A stretch of 64,000 bases of DNA from Dicaeum eximium (GCA_013396995.1 VWZP01002584.1:1-64000), one strand, 5' to 3'. Positions 10,969-25,300 are shown, numbered from the stretch's first letter. Notes: generated by a model not told the origin, from the letters alone. A program made the numbers and translations.

Positions 10969-13884
10969 TGAGGCAAAAAACAAAACAAAATAAACAAACA
11001 AAAAAAAACCCCAAAAAAACAATGGCATTATGGAAGTAACACTAGAAGAAATGAACACTATATATATGCCAATATATGAAGACAAGTATATATGAAATCT
11101 GTGTGGCTCATTACCTTATTATCCTACACAGAGGTATATGGCAAAGTGTATTTTTGCTGAAAAAAACACTAATATATATATATATAAAATAGTGTATTTT
11201 GGCAACTGACTCTTGACACAATTTTTAATGAGTTTTTGTAGTAACATCTGGTTTGGCTTTTTTTAAATCTTAGTCACAGTCATAGAGCATTACTAATGGG
11301 TTTCTGTGAGTGTTTGTTGAGCATGGTTGTAAAACACTGAAAAAATGAAATATACACTACCTGCCTGTAGGAGTAAGGCGTGTGCTTGTCTCATCCCATG
11401 GATGACCTCCCCTTCCCATGTAAATGCATTCACATCTTATAATTCTCTCTCTTCCTTTTAACAGCTTCTAGATGCACAATGAATTCTGTGCTGTCAACCT
11501 TTTTAATTTACTGAGGACTGGGTTTTGCTCTTTGTACCTAACTGTGGGAATGAAGTGATTGGCACTTAATCACTCCTGGAGATGTTGTCCCCAAAGAGAT
11601 GCTCCTCTTGTACTGGCAGGAAATGGTTCACTTTATCTTCTGTGTGCATCCTTCTTTTCAGAGACTCTGAGCATGCACAGCTCAGAAACATGGTGAGGAA
11701 AGCAGTTTAATTTCTCAGTTTCATGGGATAAGTGCTCCATAGGTAGGTCTGGTTGCTCATGTCCATAATCAGTCAGGAAGAGGAACTGTATCTTTCAAGT
11801 GGGCACAAATCTGATCCAGAACAAAGGAAGCTTCGGCAGCATCGCATGTAAAATTTAAAGGGCCAAGCAAAGACTGAAAATAAGGGGTTAATTTTAAATT
11901 CCTGTTGCACTCTGGGGCTCCTCAGAGGACTTATTTCTGTTCTGTTTGTATGTTTCTCTGGTGCTGACTGCCCATCTGCTGGGAATATAACTGAGTATTT
12001 GAAAGTATTTGATTTCCTGTCAACTGTAAGGTATCGATCAGGGAGTAATCAAATGTTTCTGTCTGAGCCACCCTCCTGGAACAGATTAACACTGTGAGTC
12101 CTCTGCCCAGTGCCACTTGGCCTTCCCCACAGTCCTCAGTCTCCTTTGGAATGTTTTTGCCAAATTTACCCTTGAGACCACAGACTGGACTCATGTTCTA
12201 AAAGAAATCATAACCTCGGAGTTTCTTTGTTTCTTTATCAGACCTATGACCAGAGAAATATTTGTGCTAGATGTTCTAAAAGATGCTCCCTGAATATTTA
12301 GCTGCACTGTAGAGCAAAATTACCCTTCCAGAAACAGAAGAATTTTAAACGCCCAGCACTGTATTAACTGCATGAATGAAAACTTTATGGGCAGCAATGA
12401 GTGGGAAAATTTATTATCACCTGATTTTCAAGGTTGTTTTTTCTTTTTCTTGGGGAGGAGGGGGGTGGGTGTGTTTTTTGTTCTGTTTGGGTTTTTTGTT
12501 TTGTTTTCTTGTTTTGTTTTTAAAACATATTTTTAGAATTCAGCACAGAGCCACAGAATAACTCTCATCATCCAAGGCATTAAGTATGGAAAGAAGTAAT
12601 TGATTGCTGGTTAGTTGTAGCTGTGACTTGTGTTTCTATTAGAATAATAACTTACAAACTCTTACAGAAAGCAGCTATCTGGCACACTCCTAAAAAGCAT
12701 TTGTGTAAGTTTGGTGTGTTTGCCTCATACATAATGTATACTCCTTAATCACCTGCATAGCCAAAGGATGGCACTTTAAATTGATGACTGTGATATATTC
12801 ATACGTAGAACAAATTAGTTTAAGGACAGATGAAGAATAGATGTGCACTCTAGCTAGCATGAACTGTTACAATTACAGAGATTATTACTACCACAGTCTA
12901 ATACCTTCCAGACATCAGAAATCATTAAGTGCTGGAGTTACACAGATCTACAAGCTAGTTCTATCACAAAAATATTACTGCATTACAGCAGTTTCAATTG
13001 TGCTACTATATTTGAGATCAGAATATTTCTACTAAAAATATTTATTTTCACAGGTTCCAAATTTAACCTTAGAAACATACTCAGGAAAGCAACATGATAA
13101 AAATATCCCCAGGTGAAAAATACAGGATTATAGGGTGGTAAATTCTGTCTTGGAGCATTTTGTTTCCAATACATATGAGGAAGGTGTTGTTTTAGGTTGG
13201 TGGAAATCAGGGTGAAACTGTGACCTGAGCAAAGCCTGGCCCTCAGACAAGTGTGGAACTGAAAGGAGCTCATTTGCTTGAGCGAAACTTAGAAAGTAAT
13301 GAATTCTGTTCTTCTGTTAGAAGAATCTATATAATATAGCAAAATCTAAACTCACTCCAGGCTGCCCTTAGGTTTAAAAGTGAGCATGAACTGGACCAGT
13401 ACATCCTAATACCTGCAGGTTTGCATGTGTTCTCCACGTTGAATATGGACAACTTTCATGACTTGAACTACTCCCAAAATTTACACTGAAAATGTAACTG
13501 GAAAGCCAAGTTTATTAGACATGACATTTTTCCTGTTGCAAACACTATGAAAGAATGACATGACTACTTGTAAGATTCTTCTCTACTCTTAATTCTTCCA
13601 TTTGCAGTTTCATTGGTGCTTAAATTCTTTACTCACAAGAACTTTTCTTTTTATCTTCACGAGGTAAAAAAGGCATGATAGGTACCCCAGAAAGTCATGG
13701 CAATAGCCAGGAAAAATGTTTGTGCCCAAAAAAAAAAAAGGTCAATGAAAGTAACAGTTAATGGTAGTTTTTGTTAGGCTTGTTTTGCTTTGTGTTTTGT
13801 TGGTAATGTCATAAACCCAGTGGTTTTGTCTTTGTAAATTACTATTTTTACATATGCAATTTCCTAAATAACCTCAGACATTCT
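10969..13884. other. Unique non-coding DNA with small AT hairpin
   Basis: No gene is seen. An AT-rich inverted repeat lies at about 11163-11200 (AACACTA and TAGTGT arms around a TA run). A G/T-rich tract at about 12435-12525 is low complexity. Short frames (11931-12194, 12983-13273, both minus) have no recognisable family. Confidence 0.5.
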
Positions 13885-13904
13885 ATGTATATATGTATGT
13901 GTAT

Positions 13905-13955
<51 letters not shown>
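13885..13955. repeat. (CA)n/(TA)n dinucleotide microsatellite
   Basis: A TATG/TATA-rich lead-in runs into about 17 CA units (13909-13942) and then a TA run (13943-13955). It is an ordinary, probably length-polymorphic dinucleotide repeat. Confidence 0.95.
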
Positions 13956-16900
13956 CCTTTCCCCAGTCATACTTACTCTCTTACTGACAAGAGAAAACAT
14001 TTTTAAACTAAGAGAGAAGATATGTTAGGAAGAAATTATTTACTGTGAGAGTGGTGAGGCACTGTAAAAAAATGGGAACAGCATTTTGAGGTTGGACTGA
14101 CAGGAAACAGGTATGTTCTGGATATCTGAGTCTAAATTCTAAGTTTTCAAAAAGAAATTTACCTTGGTAGTTAACAGCTAACTGCTGTGTGACTGCAATG
14201 GACTTTAGGCCTTGAAATTCGTCTGAAAATCTGAAAACAACAAAAATGTGCTCATGCTGAAACTGATGCAATTCAAATTTGGATGCTGAGGGAAACAAAA
14301 AGCCACCAGGGAGCAGAAATCATGACTTTTCTACTCCTACCATCTTTAGGCAAATCTTGCACACATTCTGCTTATAATAGGGCACACTATGACTTAAACC
14401 CTCACAAAGAAAGCATTCACACTATTCAGGAATTAATAGATAGAAGAGCAGAAGGTCTGTAACTCAGATTAGCTGATGCATGAATCAATGTGAATTCAGA
14501 GGAAGGTAGGTAGGTTTGTTTTGTTTGGTTGGTTTGGTTTGGTCAGTTTGGTTTGGGTTTCCTTTTTTTTAAAAAAAAAGGATTGCCACTGTAAAGAAAA
14601 CACTTAGAGTGAAAGCATGAGTGATTGTTAAGGTCCTTAAGACTTGTTTTAAACTTTTCTATATAACTCCACAGTCCACTTTTGTAATTGTAGGTCTTTT
14701 TATAGTCTGTATCTTTGTTTACATGTAAATTGATTAAATAATCCTAAAAAATGTGACAGTTTTGTGTAGAAGAGCAAATGGAAATTTGCATAAAAAGACC
14801 CATGATAAGATTTCAACTATAACAATATACGGCTTGTAATTTTCAAACTCTAACTAAGGTCTGCACCCACACCTCAAATGTTTCTGTTTCTTCCTGAAGG
14901 AACTTATTATTTGTATCCACCATACATTTTCAAGTTTGTTGTAGGGCTGCATTTTGCTTATTTAAGGGAAAGAATCTGAAGGTGTGCACTGGTTAAATCC
15001 CCAAGAAAAATGTCTCTTCCAGGTGCAGAGTAGATTCCATATCAGTGGCCATGGCCAGTCACTGAAACTTCCTTGGTCCCTGATACACAATACTTATTTT
15101 TGAGTAGGTGCTGTTCATCTATGCAGGTCCTTGAGGTGGATTCAGGTTGAGTTGGTGGCCAGAAGGGGTCTTGTCTATGAGGTCCTTTTAGTGTAGGGCT
15201 GCAGCAGAGGTTGTGTCTTCCTGCCTCCTATTACTGCATCTTACAAGTACAAGAAGTGGTGATTTGGTTTTGGCATAGCAGCTGGAGGCTGAAGTAGATG
15301 TGTCCCAATTACCTATTGCCTGGTGGACAAAAAGGACAGAAAATAGCAGTTTATGCTATAAATTAGGTTGGTTTTAGTTCACTGACAGAACTACAGATTT
15401 GCCAGAACGTTTTCTCTCTTTTTTTAAAAATCTGTCTATACAAAGTTCAGAAGACCAAAGTAATGGTAAATTTTTCCACTGCTACTCTACACTAAAGAGC
15501 AAATCCTGCATCCAAACGATTCTTAACAGAGGAAGAAATTTAAATGGTAAGCATGGCTTTAGGCTGCTTTTTTTTTTTTTCTTTTTTTTTACATATTCTG
15601 TCAATATTTTCTGCTATTTAGTCACCAGGAAATCAGTGAGGTCTGTACTGCAAAGCTGCACTTTGCTGCCACAGGGTCCAAACGCAGGGGATTCCACTGC
15701 ACAATGTTGTAACCTCCTTATCTTGAGCTGACATTGCACACCGCTCATCTCTGTGTGCAGCAGAAGCTTTATCAGCACCTCCAGCAAGAAGCACCACTCT
15801 GGTTGGAAAACATCTGTGTTTACACTTAGAAATGTCAATCATCTTGTCCTTTAATTCTCACTATTACTTACTGCCGTGTCTGTCATCAAGCAGCAAGCTT
15901 CCTGGCTTTACCAAAAACTCATATATTCTGAAAAAAAGGAGCAAGGAACATTCTATAGAAGTGCAGCATGTAGGGTTGGGTTTTTGTAAAAAAGCATACT
16001 AGTATGTAAAAGAACTTTACCCACCTGTTGAGATTCTTTTGTTGTTTAAGTCCCTTGTCACTTTAGAAAACCTTAGGAAGGATACAGTAACAAACTATGC
16101 TGGAAGTTTTGTGATATTTGTCCTCAGCTTTGATTTGGGGTTGGGACACACTTGTGCAGTAAAATTGTACACCTTTACAGAATAAAATTAATTCATACCA
16201 CTGCAGTGCCCAGCAGCACATCTGCATGCCAAAATATCCAGTAAATTGAGTCCACTGGCTTAATCCCTGGGCCATCCACAATTCCAGTGTTATGTGTACT
16301 TTTCAGTCTGTGTTTAAGTCGCACACAAATCATGGTCAAATAATTCACTCAAGACCAAACACTGCAGGATCTGGTTTCACTGGCAGGAAAAGGCATTATG
16401 GAAAACTTAAGGAAACCACAGAATCCTTGTGCACAGGGTGTGCTGCTCGCTGACATTAGCATGAAGCAGCCTTAGCAAGTGAAAGAATCTGACTGTGCAG
16501 CTTCAGAAAACCACTTATTTTCTCCTTCAGTCATTTGTAAGCTCTCAAAGAAAGCAGAAAGTCTGTACCCATATGCCTACCTAATGCAATATCTCTTGTT
16601 CCTCTGGGTCAAAGTTACCCAGTTCTGTCAGATGGAATATAAATTTTCTGTAAGACATTGACATTTGGGGGCTAGAAGGTCAAATATAGGATTGCTCCTT
16701 TGTTGTGGTCAGTTTGTTCTGTGTAAAGTATGTAATGTGACATCTTAAAGAACTCACTGAAACTTATATTTAGCTCATTTCCAAGTCCTAGCTGCAAAGT
16801 GTACCCTCAATTTCCAGGCAGTAAGGATTTCTATATCATATATCATAGACCTCATACATACCAAAGTGCTCTCTGTCAGTGATCACAAGGTTTTGTTTCT

Positions 16901-17639
16901 CTGCTGAGTTCTTCAGCAAATGCAACCCAGCGTTCCTAAACCAGGACACTCGCTATTTTAATTTGTGTGGTGGCAAATTGTTTTCCTCCAATGGTTTTTA
17001 CCAATTTTACAGGTCATTACTAGTTGACTAAAATAGGTATAATTTGCCTCTGCCAGCTGATGTTTAATAATAACTGCCAATCCTGCCTAGACTGTGCATC
17101 AGTAATTTCTGAAAGTACATAACACACAACACATATGTGGATTGACTACCTTACACTCTTCTGACAAGCCATTTTAATTAACTGATAAAAATCAAAGAAT
17201 GAGTGGATGCACCTTGAGAGGAAGCTAATTTGTGTGTTTATTGGGCATTCAATACTACGTTGGCCTCTAGTAATTGCAAAACTTTTGTTCTGCACGTAGC
17301 TTGTTCCAGAGGTAAGGCTGGGAAATGCGTTCACTTCACCCTTTGCACCAGTGCTTCAGTGCCAGAGACCTGAAGCAGCGTGCACTGAATGTCAAACCAC
17401 AGAAAAAGTGAGATGTGGTGGGGCTTTCCTGACCATGAAACCGAGGGCAACTGCTTTATTTGCAAACTGGCTTAATCTCCTTGCAAGCAAACTTGAAACG
17501 AGGAACTGCTGAGATTTATGGTTCCTTACAGGCCCCTAAGTGCTGCGTGTAGGGAAAAAGTTGGAGTGAAAACATGTCGTTTACTTCCCCTGGAGAAGAA
17601 GTATTTCATGGAGGCAGGTCAGAGAGCAATGTCTGGATC
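13956..17639. other. Unique non-coding DNA, low-complexity TTTGG tract
   Basis: No gene is seen. A GGTA/TTTGG-rich tract lies at about 14505-14560, followed by a T8A9 palindrome at 14561-14581. The longest frame (110 codons, plus, 15399-15731) is split by a T-run translated as polyphenylalanine and is not credible as coding. Confidence 0.5.
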
Positions 17640-17725
17640 ATTGCTGACTTAATATGTGACCTGGACAAGTTATATAAGCCCACTGTTTCTGCTTTCTCGA
17701 GTGTAAAATAGGTAAAATATTTCAG
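17640..17725 (+). mobile_element. Ancient MIR-like SINE fragment
   Basis: The stretch follows the central part of the MIR core-SINE consensus in order: TGTGACCTGGACAAGTTA, then a run matching the ACTTAACCTCTCTGTGCCTCAGTTT part with several changes, then GTGTAAAATAGGTAAAATA matching the CTGTAAAATGGGGATAATA part. The match is diverged, as expected of an element this old. No ends or tail are visible. Confidence 0.6.
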
Positions 17726-19430
17726 TGCACCTTAATTGGTTGACCGTTTCCTTTATACTGGATAAAAGGAGATTACTGCATGTTTAAGCATCACATTTCC
17801 CTTTTATATTTTGTTTTAACCACAGCATGACAAGGTTTTCTCATTCTTTCTCTTACACTTAGCTAGTTTGTGTGCCTGACAGTTCTTTTTTTCTCCCATT
17901 TTTCTCCTCTGGTTTTCTCCACTCTGTGCCTTTGTTCTCTTTCTCTCCTATTTTATTCTGCTTCTCTGTCTTTCTTGCTGCTCTGTTTCACCATAATCAT
18001 GACATGAATATTTTCTATTCAGGAGCCTCACTGAGTGTTTGATATACTGAGGCACGTTTTTGCTGCTTGCTGCATACACACTCGGTGGAGCATCAGTCCC
18101 TGTAGGCTGCTTGGGTACATGCTTCTTATTCTCAAGTACTTTTTCCTCCTGCATGCAAATGTTTAAGGGTCTGCTGGGTAAACTCACCCTGAAAAGCTCA
18201 GTTTTGCCATGTTTCTGGTCTGGAGTCTCCCAAGGAATGTTACTTTACAAAAAAAAGCTATTGCTGAGTCAGAGACGGTGACTTGGAGGGGCCTGAGAAG
18301 CAAATCTGTGGCCCAAGTATTGATTGGACTGTCACTTTGTCATGTATGGTAAATACCCAGAGGCACTGGAAGGAAAAGAGGAGGAAAAGGAGTTGCCAGA
18401 CCAGAAAAGCAAGGAATAGGCTTGCAAGGCTGGGAGGCTGAATTTTGTTAGATGAACCCTGTGCTGAGGAACAAAACTTGATAGCAATAAAGTCATTCAA
18501 TCTGCATGCTTTTGTTGTAACTATTGAAATTATTTTAATGTAGTAAAATTTTGTTGCATGGCAGTGAAGATATTTCCTCAGTGTGGACAATGTGAAATAA
18601 TACATAGCCAGCACATCTGCCTATAGCACCACAGTGGTACATTTGCTATCCCATGATATAGAAAATGTCAAATATTTCAAGAGGGAAATGAAGACAGTCT
18701 TGAAGCAGATCATTATTGTCTTTTTTAGCTGTCTAGTCTCTCTCTTTTTATTCTTTGCTTTGTTAGCTGTTAAATCATTCATTTCTCCTCACTGCTCTCC
18801 TTGTACATCACAAAACCAGATAAGGTTAGGATATGGGCTTACAGCAGGTCCTCACCACCATGCCCTCCACAAACTCAAGAGTTTAGTGCACTGCCTGGTT
18901 ATGCATGGTTTTCTTGTTTGTTTTGTTGTTGTTGGTTTTGTTGTGTTTTGTTTTGTTTTCCTTTGGGGGTCTAGAATACTGTAACTGAGGCATCTGTTAA
19001 GAGTGGCCTGATTGGGAATTTAAGGATGTCAAAAAGAATATTAAAGGGGATTTTCCATTGAATGAAATTGGGAAATGCTAGTAGGTTTCTTTTGCACTGC
19101 ATTTGCCACAAAGAACAATACATAAAGGAAGCATCCATTGCATGCTGGCATATTCTAGCTCTCACCAATCATATGTCCAATGGAACTGTACTGGCAAGTT
19201 GTTATTCACTTTAATTTATTCAGATTTATCTGTTGAATTCTGAATTGTGTGAGTTTTAGTCTCTGGCTGGTTACATGCACGAGAGTTATTTCACACCTGC
19301 AGACCCAGGTGCAGAATGAAAGGGCTGGTCATTGGGTGCAGGCAGAAAGACAGCACAAGGTACCTTCACTAACAGCTGTGAGAGGAGAGGGACCAGAGAG
19401 AGAGACCTAGAGGAGCAAGGCAAGTAGGTT
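17726..19430. other. Unique non-coding DNA
   Basis: No gene is seen. A T/G-rich low-complexity tract (TTTTG/TTG units) lies at about 18908-18962. Two frames of 116-118 codons, at 18258-18614 (minus) and 18634-18984 (plus), have no domain likeness, and the latter ends in the T/G tract. Confidence 0.5.
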
Positions 19431-19546
19431 TGAATATATATATATATAGATAGATAGATAGATAGAATATATATATATATATAGAGAGAGAGAGATAGAA
19501 TATATATAGATATATATGGATAGAATATATATAGATATATATAGAA
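19431..19546. repeat. Compound (TA)n/(GATA)n/(GA)n microsatellite
   Basis: Alternating blocks of TATA, GATA, GAGA and TATATAGATA units give at least three higher-order copies starting with a GAATATATA or GAATATATATA step. The Tyr/Ile-rich minus-strand frame across it (19369-19698) comes from the repeat. Confidence 0.95.
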
Positions 19547-20299
19547 GAGGTTTGCCTTTGTTCCATCAGGGACTGCTTGAACATAAATGTTTTGCGGTGT
19601 AGTTGTGTTGGTTTTAAAACACTAAGATGTTTTGGCCTGATACAGCCAAACAAGGATATTCTTGGGTAGTTCTTCTTTATTATCATGAAAAAAATCAAAC
19701 TAATCTTCTTGGCTTATAGTTCCAGTGGATTCTTTACATTTCTCTAGCTTTTCCATAGAGAAAATGAAAAACACATTTATAGGTGACCTTTAGTTTTTGC
19801 CATCTAGTCAAGCGTTCTTTGCACCGGCACAGTAATACCATTATCTTGACCTTTGTCTCCCTCATACAGTTTCTCTTTGTGCCTGTCACTAGCTCTAGCT
19901 CAGCTAATAAGAAGGAGGAAAAAAAGATAAAAAGGGAAAAAACTACAGTCTTATTTAAATTCTTGTCATGTAAACTTCTGTTTGTTCCAGCTGTGCTTGA
20001 TTTTGTTTTGTATTTTTTACCTTTTCAGATGAAGTTTTCTATTTCTTTCCCATTTTTTTTTATTCTTCACTCAATGTCTATGTAACCAGGTATATATGTG
20101 TGGAGAAACAAAGTTTAGGAGAACTTAAATGTGAGATTTTTCTGGTCTGAGTCATAGTTGTGGTTTGCCTTGATGTAAAACCTTCCCCAATACCATGCTG
20201 TTGCACTTCCATGTGCAAAACAGTTGTATTTCTTTGAAGTTAAAATAAAAGTGCTTCACTGTTTTCTCTGACTTCAACATAATCAAGCAGCAAGCGTCT

Positions 20300-20380
20300 G
20301 TGTCTAAATCCTACGTTTAACTTTCAATCTGACCTTGGATTAATCCCTTTACCTCACCATGCCTCTGTTTCTTTTCCTGC
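20300..20380 (+). mobile_element. Ancient MIR-like SINE fragment
   Basis: The string at 20327-20375 reads as the conserved MIR core with few changes: TCTGACCTTGGATTAATCC, then CTTTACCTCACCATGCCTCT, then GTTTCTTTTCC. In MIR the equivalent segments are the TGACCTTGGGCAAGTCACTT, CTCTCTGTGCCTC and AGTTTCCTC parts. The 5' tRNA-like part and the 3' end are not visible. Confidence 0.65.
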
Positions 20381-23300
20381 CCCAGATCAGCATGCAGGCA
20401 GTGCAGTGAGAGTTGGTGAGTTCAGTCTTAATTCTTTAATACAGCTGGAAAAAAATCCCTCAAGACATAAACTAACAGATTTCAAGCCATGCTTGTTGGC
20501 TACTTTCCAGTCTGAGTGAAGTGCAGAGCTACAGGACGACTAATATGGCTTGAAAATGTCACTTGAAAGCCTTTATCTCAATAGTGTTTTGACTGATGCA
20601 TAACTTGCAGAAAGACATTCAGTTTCCATCTGAAAACATCAAGAGATTTACAGTGTGCCAGCTCATTCTGTAATTTTGTCCTTTGTTCTGTGATTTATTT
20701 CCAAGCACATTGCACGCTGTTATAACACATAAATTTAATAAGAAATGTAATCTACTCTGTTTCCTTTTTTTCCTGATGTATAGGAAAGAACTGTGGAGTA
20801 TATACATTTAAGGACAAGTGGCAGGGCTTCGCTCTGTTTCAGTGACAAGGACTCCTGAAACAGGGTTGATGGGCACACAGATAGATGATTTCCTGTTGTT
20901 TGTTTTTAGTCTAATCAAGCTGATTGGGATGAATGGTAATGGTGATGTCTTTAGCACATACCAGAAATTTTCTTTGCTTGTGAGCTGGAAAACATTTGCA
21001 GTTTGCAGCAGCAATAGCAGTTGACTGAAGATGGGATATTTGATCATTACTCTCCTAATGGGAGTCGCTGTTTTTCCACATATGTGTCTGCTTATGAGCT
21101 TAGAAATTAAGAGCATGTTTCATCCATTGATCTGAAAAATCTCTCTGTAGAAAGGGTTCCTATTGAGAAAATGATGGCATGGATGAGCAGACAGAGGGAA
21201 ACTAGCTCAAGGTGACGAGCAGAGGGCTGGCAGAGGTGGCAGAGGACTTGGGTCCTTCTGTGGTTTGAGCCCCAGGGACTGTATGACTCCTCTAAGCTGA
21301 TTTTCCCCTGCTGGACTCAGCAGAAATGCAGAATTGTGGTGATCCTAAGAGCAGATTATTATAGTTCCCCAAATAATCAGTGGCCAGACTTGCATGAAGT
21401 TTATTTCTCTTCTGATCCTTGAGGTTTGATATCTCAAAACCTATGGTTAATTGTATCTGCTGACACAGTCTACTTCTGTCTTTAGTACCAAAATGTGAAA
21501 TACAAAGCATTAATTAATTATAAGAACCCTTATCTGAGCAAGTCTTTCATAGGGATACTTTTTATGGATGGGTTTTGTGGAAGAGGCAAAGCACTGTAAT
21601 TTGGATGTAGACAGGGTGCTGTCTGTTCCCAAAGGTAACTGAGGATGCATTCCACATGAAAATAAAAGTGCTAATTATACAGTACATCATATAGTATCCA
21701 AGATTCGTGCATAATTTTTTTATTTCCAACCACCTTTTTGTTATCTTCCCATTCACTGGCCTAATTGATATACTACCTATCCTCTTTTGTGCCAAATGCA
21801 TTTGTTTTCCTCCTTCTAGGTCACAGTTTTACAATTATCACCATAGCAACATTCCAGCTATAATAAGAAGATACATCTTCTGAATGGCTGGTGATACAAC
21901 ATTAACTGTTAGAACATAACATTTTTCATGTTGGAAACATCTGGAGTTCACAACCAGCAAAGATCTGTAAAAATGTCTGTAGCTCTTTAATAATCACCCA
22001 AGGCTGCACTTGCAAGCTTTATTAGGATGCATTACAAGCACTCTTTAGTCTCCAGGCAGGGAATGTGATAAAAATAAGCTTTACTCCAGCACCAAAAAAA
22101 GAAGGAAAAAAAAAAAAGAGTTCTGTTTCAGTCATGTGACTTTAAAACAAAAAGAGAATTTGAATTGGCCTTCATGTCAAGCCCTTTATTTTTGAGAGTT
22201 GGGCCAGACTCCTTTCCTCTGCTGTTCCCAGCCTATTACCTACAGCACTAATATTGCTATTTACTGGCTGATTATATCCTCTGGCAAGATTCGGACTGTG
22301 TCTACTTCCCTGCTGCAAACTAATCAGTTTTCAAAATTAGTTATTGATCTCAGGCTCATTGTGGAGGACAAATTTAGTAGCTGGTTCATTGAGTATCAGC
22401 AGTGCCACTCTTTGTGTGAGCTGCATAGAAGTGAAAACAAACAACATATTCAGACCCATGTACGTATATAATCATCTAATATAAGGGGGTACAAGACAAG
22501 TACAAATGCACTGGCAAATGAAGTAGTTTTTTTTTGTGAGAAAGGTGATGTAAAGAAATTCAAGACTATTCCTCTCTTAAAGTACATGTATATTTCTTAC
22601 TATCTGCTGTGGAGAGTTTATCTGAGAGAGAACACACATATCAGCACTATTACTGAAAACTGTTACTGTTACTTAATCTGAAGTCATTTGGGGTGCTGAA
22701 TTTGTTTAGGGTTTTTTACTTGTTTCAGTTGTTTGAAGTCAGTAAGGTTTTCAAATAATAAGTACTTGAGCTTGGGATTTTAGTGACTTACAATGTGCTG
22801 CCATTATCCATTGCACAACTCTGTTGAGCTACATAAAATCTGTTCAGTGATTTTTATATTGCCATCCCTTTGGTTTTAATGGGAACTTATCAGATGCAAG
22901 AAATTTTAAGTGGGAAAGTTTCCTTCTAAAACACTGAGACAAAGATACAATCAGCAACACAGCATTTTCATGGGGGTGGAAGGCCCATACCCAAGCTGTT
23001 TCTCTACTTGAATGGAAGTACATCAACACTAGGTTTCATGGTTCTAAATTTCATCCCCAGGTGGACCTATAAAAATTTCGAAACCTAATTCTTTTTCTGA
23101 GAAAAGAGATTCCCATATAGGTTCAGCTGCAAGAATGCTTTTTCTAGTCCCTTTAGGAAAACTTCTGGTCCATGCAAGCATATTGAAAATGTCCAAAATA
23201 TTTTTAATAATAGTCTACTCCCATCCAACTGCAACAATTTCATTATTTATGATACAAAAAACAATGCTAAAAATGTTTTTTCACTTTCTTAAACATTATA

Positions 23301-25300
23301 ATTCTTAGGTTTTGTAATGAGAGAAACCCTCAATCTTTTATACATTTGATTGTTGAAACAGTATACAGAGAATCTGCCAAGTGTGCGCATATAAATATAT
23401 ACTTTGAAATTAATTTTATATGTTCAGTAAGTATTTTATTTTATTATGATCTCCTTGAATTTTATTTCAAGGTTAGCATTTTAAAAGTGTCCAAAAGATG
23501 AGAATGTCAAAAACATAATTTGCGTGGATTTTTCATTAAAAACTATACTTTTCCAAAATTCACTCAAAACTTGGCCCAAATTTCCCAAAAGGTTTATGAA
23601 TCTGGACTCTATTTCTCATTTATGAATAAACCACACACCAGGTCCTTGGCTTAGCCTGAGTTTTAGGACTTTCATAGTGTGGTTTATTTTTGATGTACAG
23701 AAAAGCTGGAACCTGGATAAATAGTTGGTGGTCTGTGATTACTTTCCTTGTTTGAATGACACACATGCACATAAACTTCCAAAACAAAACTTTTTGATTC
23801 GTATTGAGGCAAATTAGAAATTACTGAGAGTTTTATTACAAGGTTCATTTTAAGTTGAAAGTTTGACCCTACATTCCTGTGTGTTTAAAATTTCCATAAA
23901 TCTCAATAAGAGCTGGAGTAGGCAAAGAGTACAAGTCCTGTGTATGATGGGAATTGAATCTTAGAGAAGAAATAATGAGATGATGGAGTCACCTGTGTAT
24001 TTCACCATTAGTTTCTGTTACACTGTGATGAATTTGAAACATGCTGCTTCTTTTCCACAGTTCTTGAGTGAACCTGGGGTGTTAAAATATCCTTCTCACT
24101 TTTACCTCTCAGCTTATTAAGAGGTAGCAGAAGAATCATAGATTTCGCTACATAATCTGAGCTAAAGCCTTCTGTGGTTAGCACATACTTTCAACCAAAC
24201 GCTCCTTAGTCACCTTCATTCCTGAACTGATGTACCTGAAACGATTCAGATTTAAAATCCATTTGTACCTACTAATCAAAAAAATATTTTAAAATATATT
24301 AATAAATCAAATGTGTATTCAATTTAATTTGAAGATGGGCATCCATGTCTAAAAACCCCAACATTTACTTGTTTCAGTGAAGCAATCACTGAACAAAGAA
24401 CTTGTATACAATTGATCTATAAATACAAGTAAATCAATAAAATATTTTAGACTCCATTTCTAGCCTATCTAGGTCATTTAAATGCTCTATCCTCAAGGGA
24501 ATTAATGAAATTAAAAACTATATTACTTTTTTATTTGAGCATGCTCTGTCTGCCTGCAATTTCTCTGCTTTTGAGTGAATGGTTCCACTAGAGTTAACAC
24601 AGCCATATTTTGCCCTAGATTTTTATTCAACTAAAACTAAACTGAAAACCAATATGCTTAAAAATGTTTTGGAGCGCTCAAAGATAGTACTAAGCAACTC
24701 AAAAAACCCCATATTAAAATGCAAATGTAAGGGTTTGTACTCAAGATACATTTTTCAAAGAAAAAAGCTCTCATGAAATTCAAGCTATATTTTAATGAGG
24801 TTTAGTTAAGAAAGAGGTGGTAAAATTTAAGTAGCGAAAAATTCAGAAACTGAGGTGTAATATTTGTACACTGAAAGACAGTATTGAGGTAAAATTAATA
24901 AAATTTTTGAAACATAATAAATGAGAATTACCTGTGTCACTGAGATGTTGTTACACCAAACAACCCTATAATAAAATAGAGTAAGCTTAGATTTGTGTCT
25001 AGCTCTCATACATTTTGGAACTGGTTTACTTCCAAGATGTTTTTTAGTAACTTTGTGTGGCTGTATGCCAACTGAAAATGTTTCAATATCTTTTAATTGT
25101 TTTTCCTCTTATGAAAATGATGGTAATTGCATAGGGGTTTATGTTTTCCTAATAGAAATCTTGTTTGCTGTTTTGCTTATCTCATATGTGAGCCCTTGAT
25201 GAATAGTTAATATCTGTTAATAGAATAAGAGATACCTGGTTCCGGTATTTAAGATTTTTGAAGTTTGAGTACTGGTTTGAACACTTTTTAAGTTTATTTT
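20381..25300. other. Unique AT-rich non-coding DNA
   Basis: No gene is seen. A patch at about 21205-21290 recalls a tRNA-derived reptile/archosaur SINE (AGCAGAGGGCTGGCAGAGG and GACTTGGGTCCTTCTG) but is too short to call. Frames up to 102 codons (20808-21116, minus) have no family likeness. Confidence 0.5.

Noticed and set aside
10674..11085. Long Lys/Arg/Glu/Gly-rich and Phe/Leu/Ser/Pro-rich frames on both strands
   Set aside because: They are translations of the CCTTT/CCCTTT microsatellite, whose units give open frames on both strands.
15399..15731. 110-codon plus frame
   Set aside because: It includes a polyphenylalanine run from a T-tract and has no family likeness; a minus frame of 74 codons overlaps it.
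21205..21290. Possible tRNA-derived archosaur/turtle SINE
   Set aside because: Only two short strings match and no A/B box pair or tail can be confirmed.
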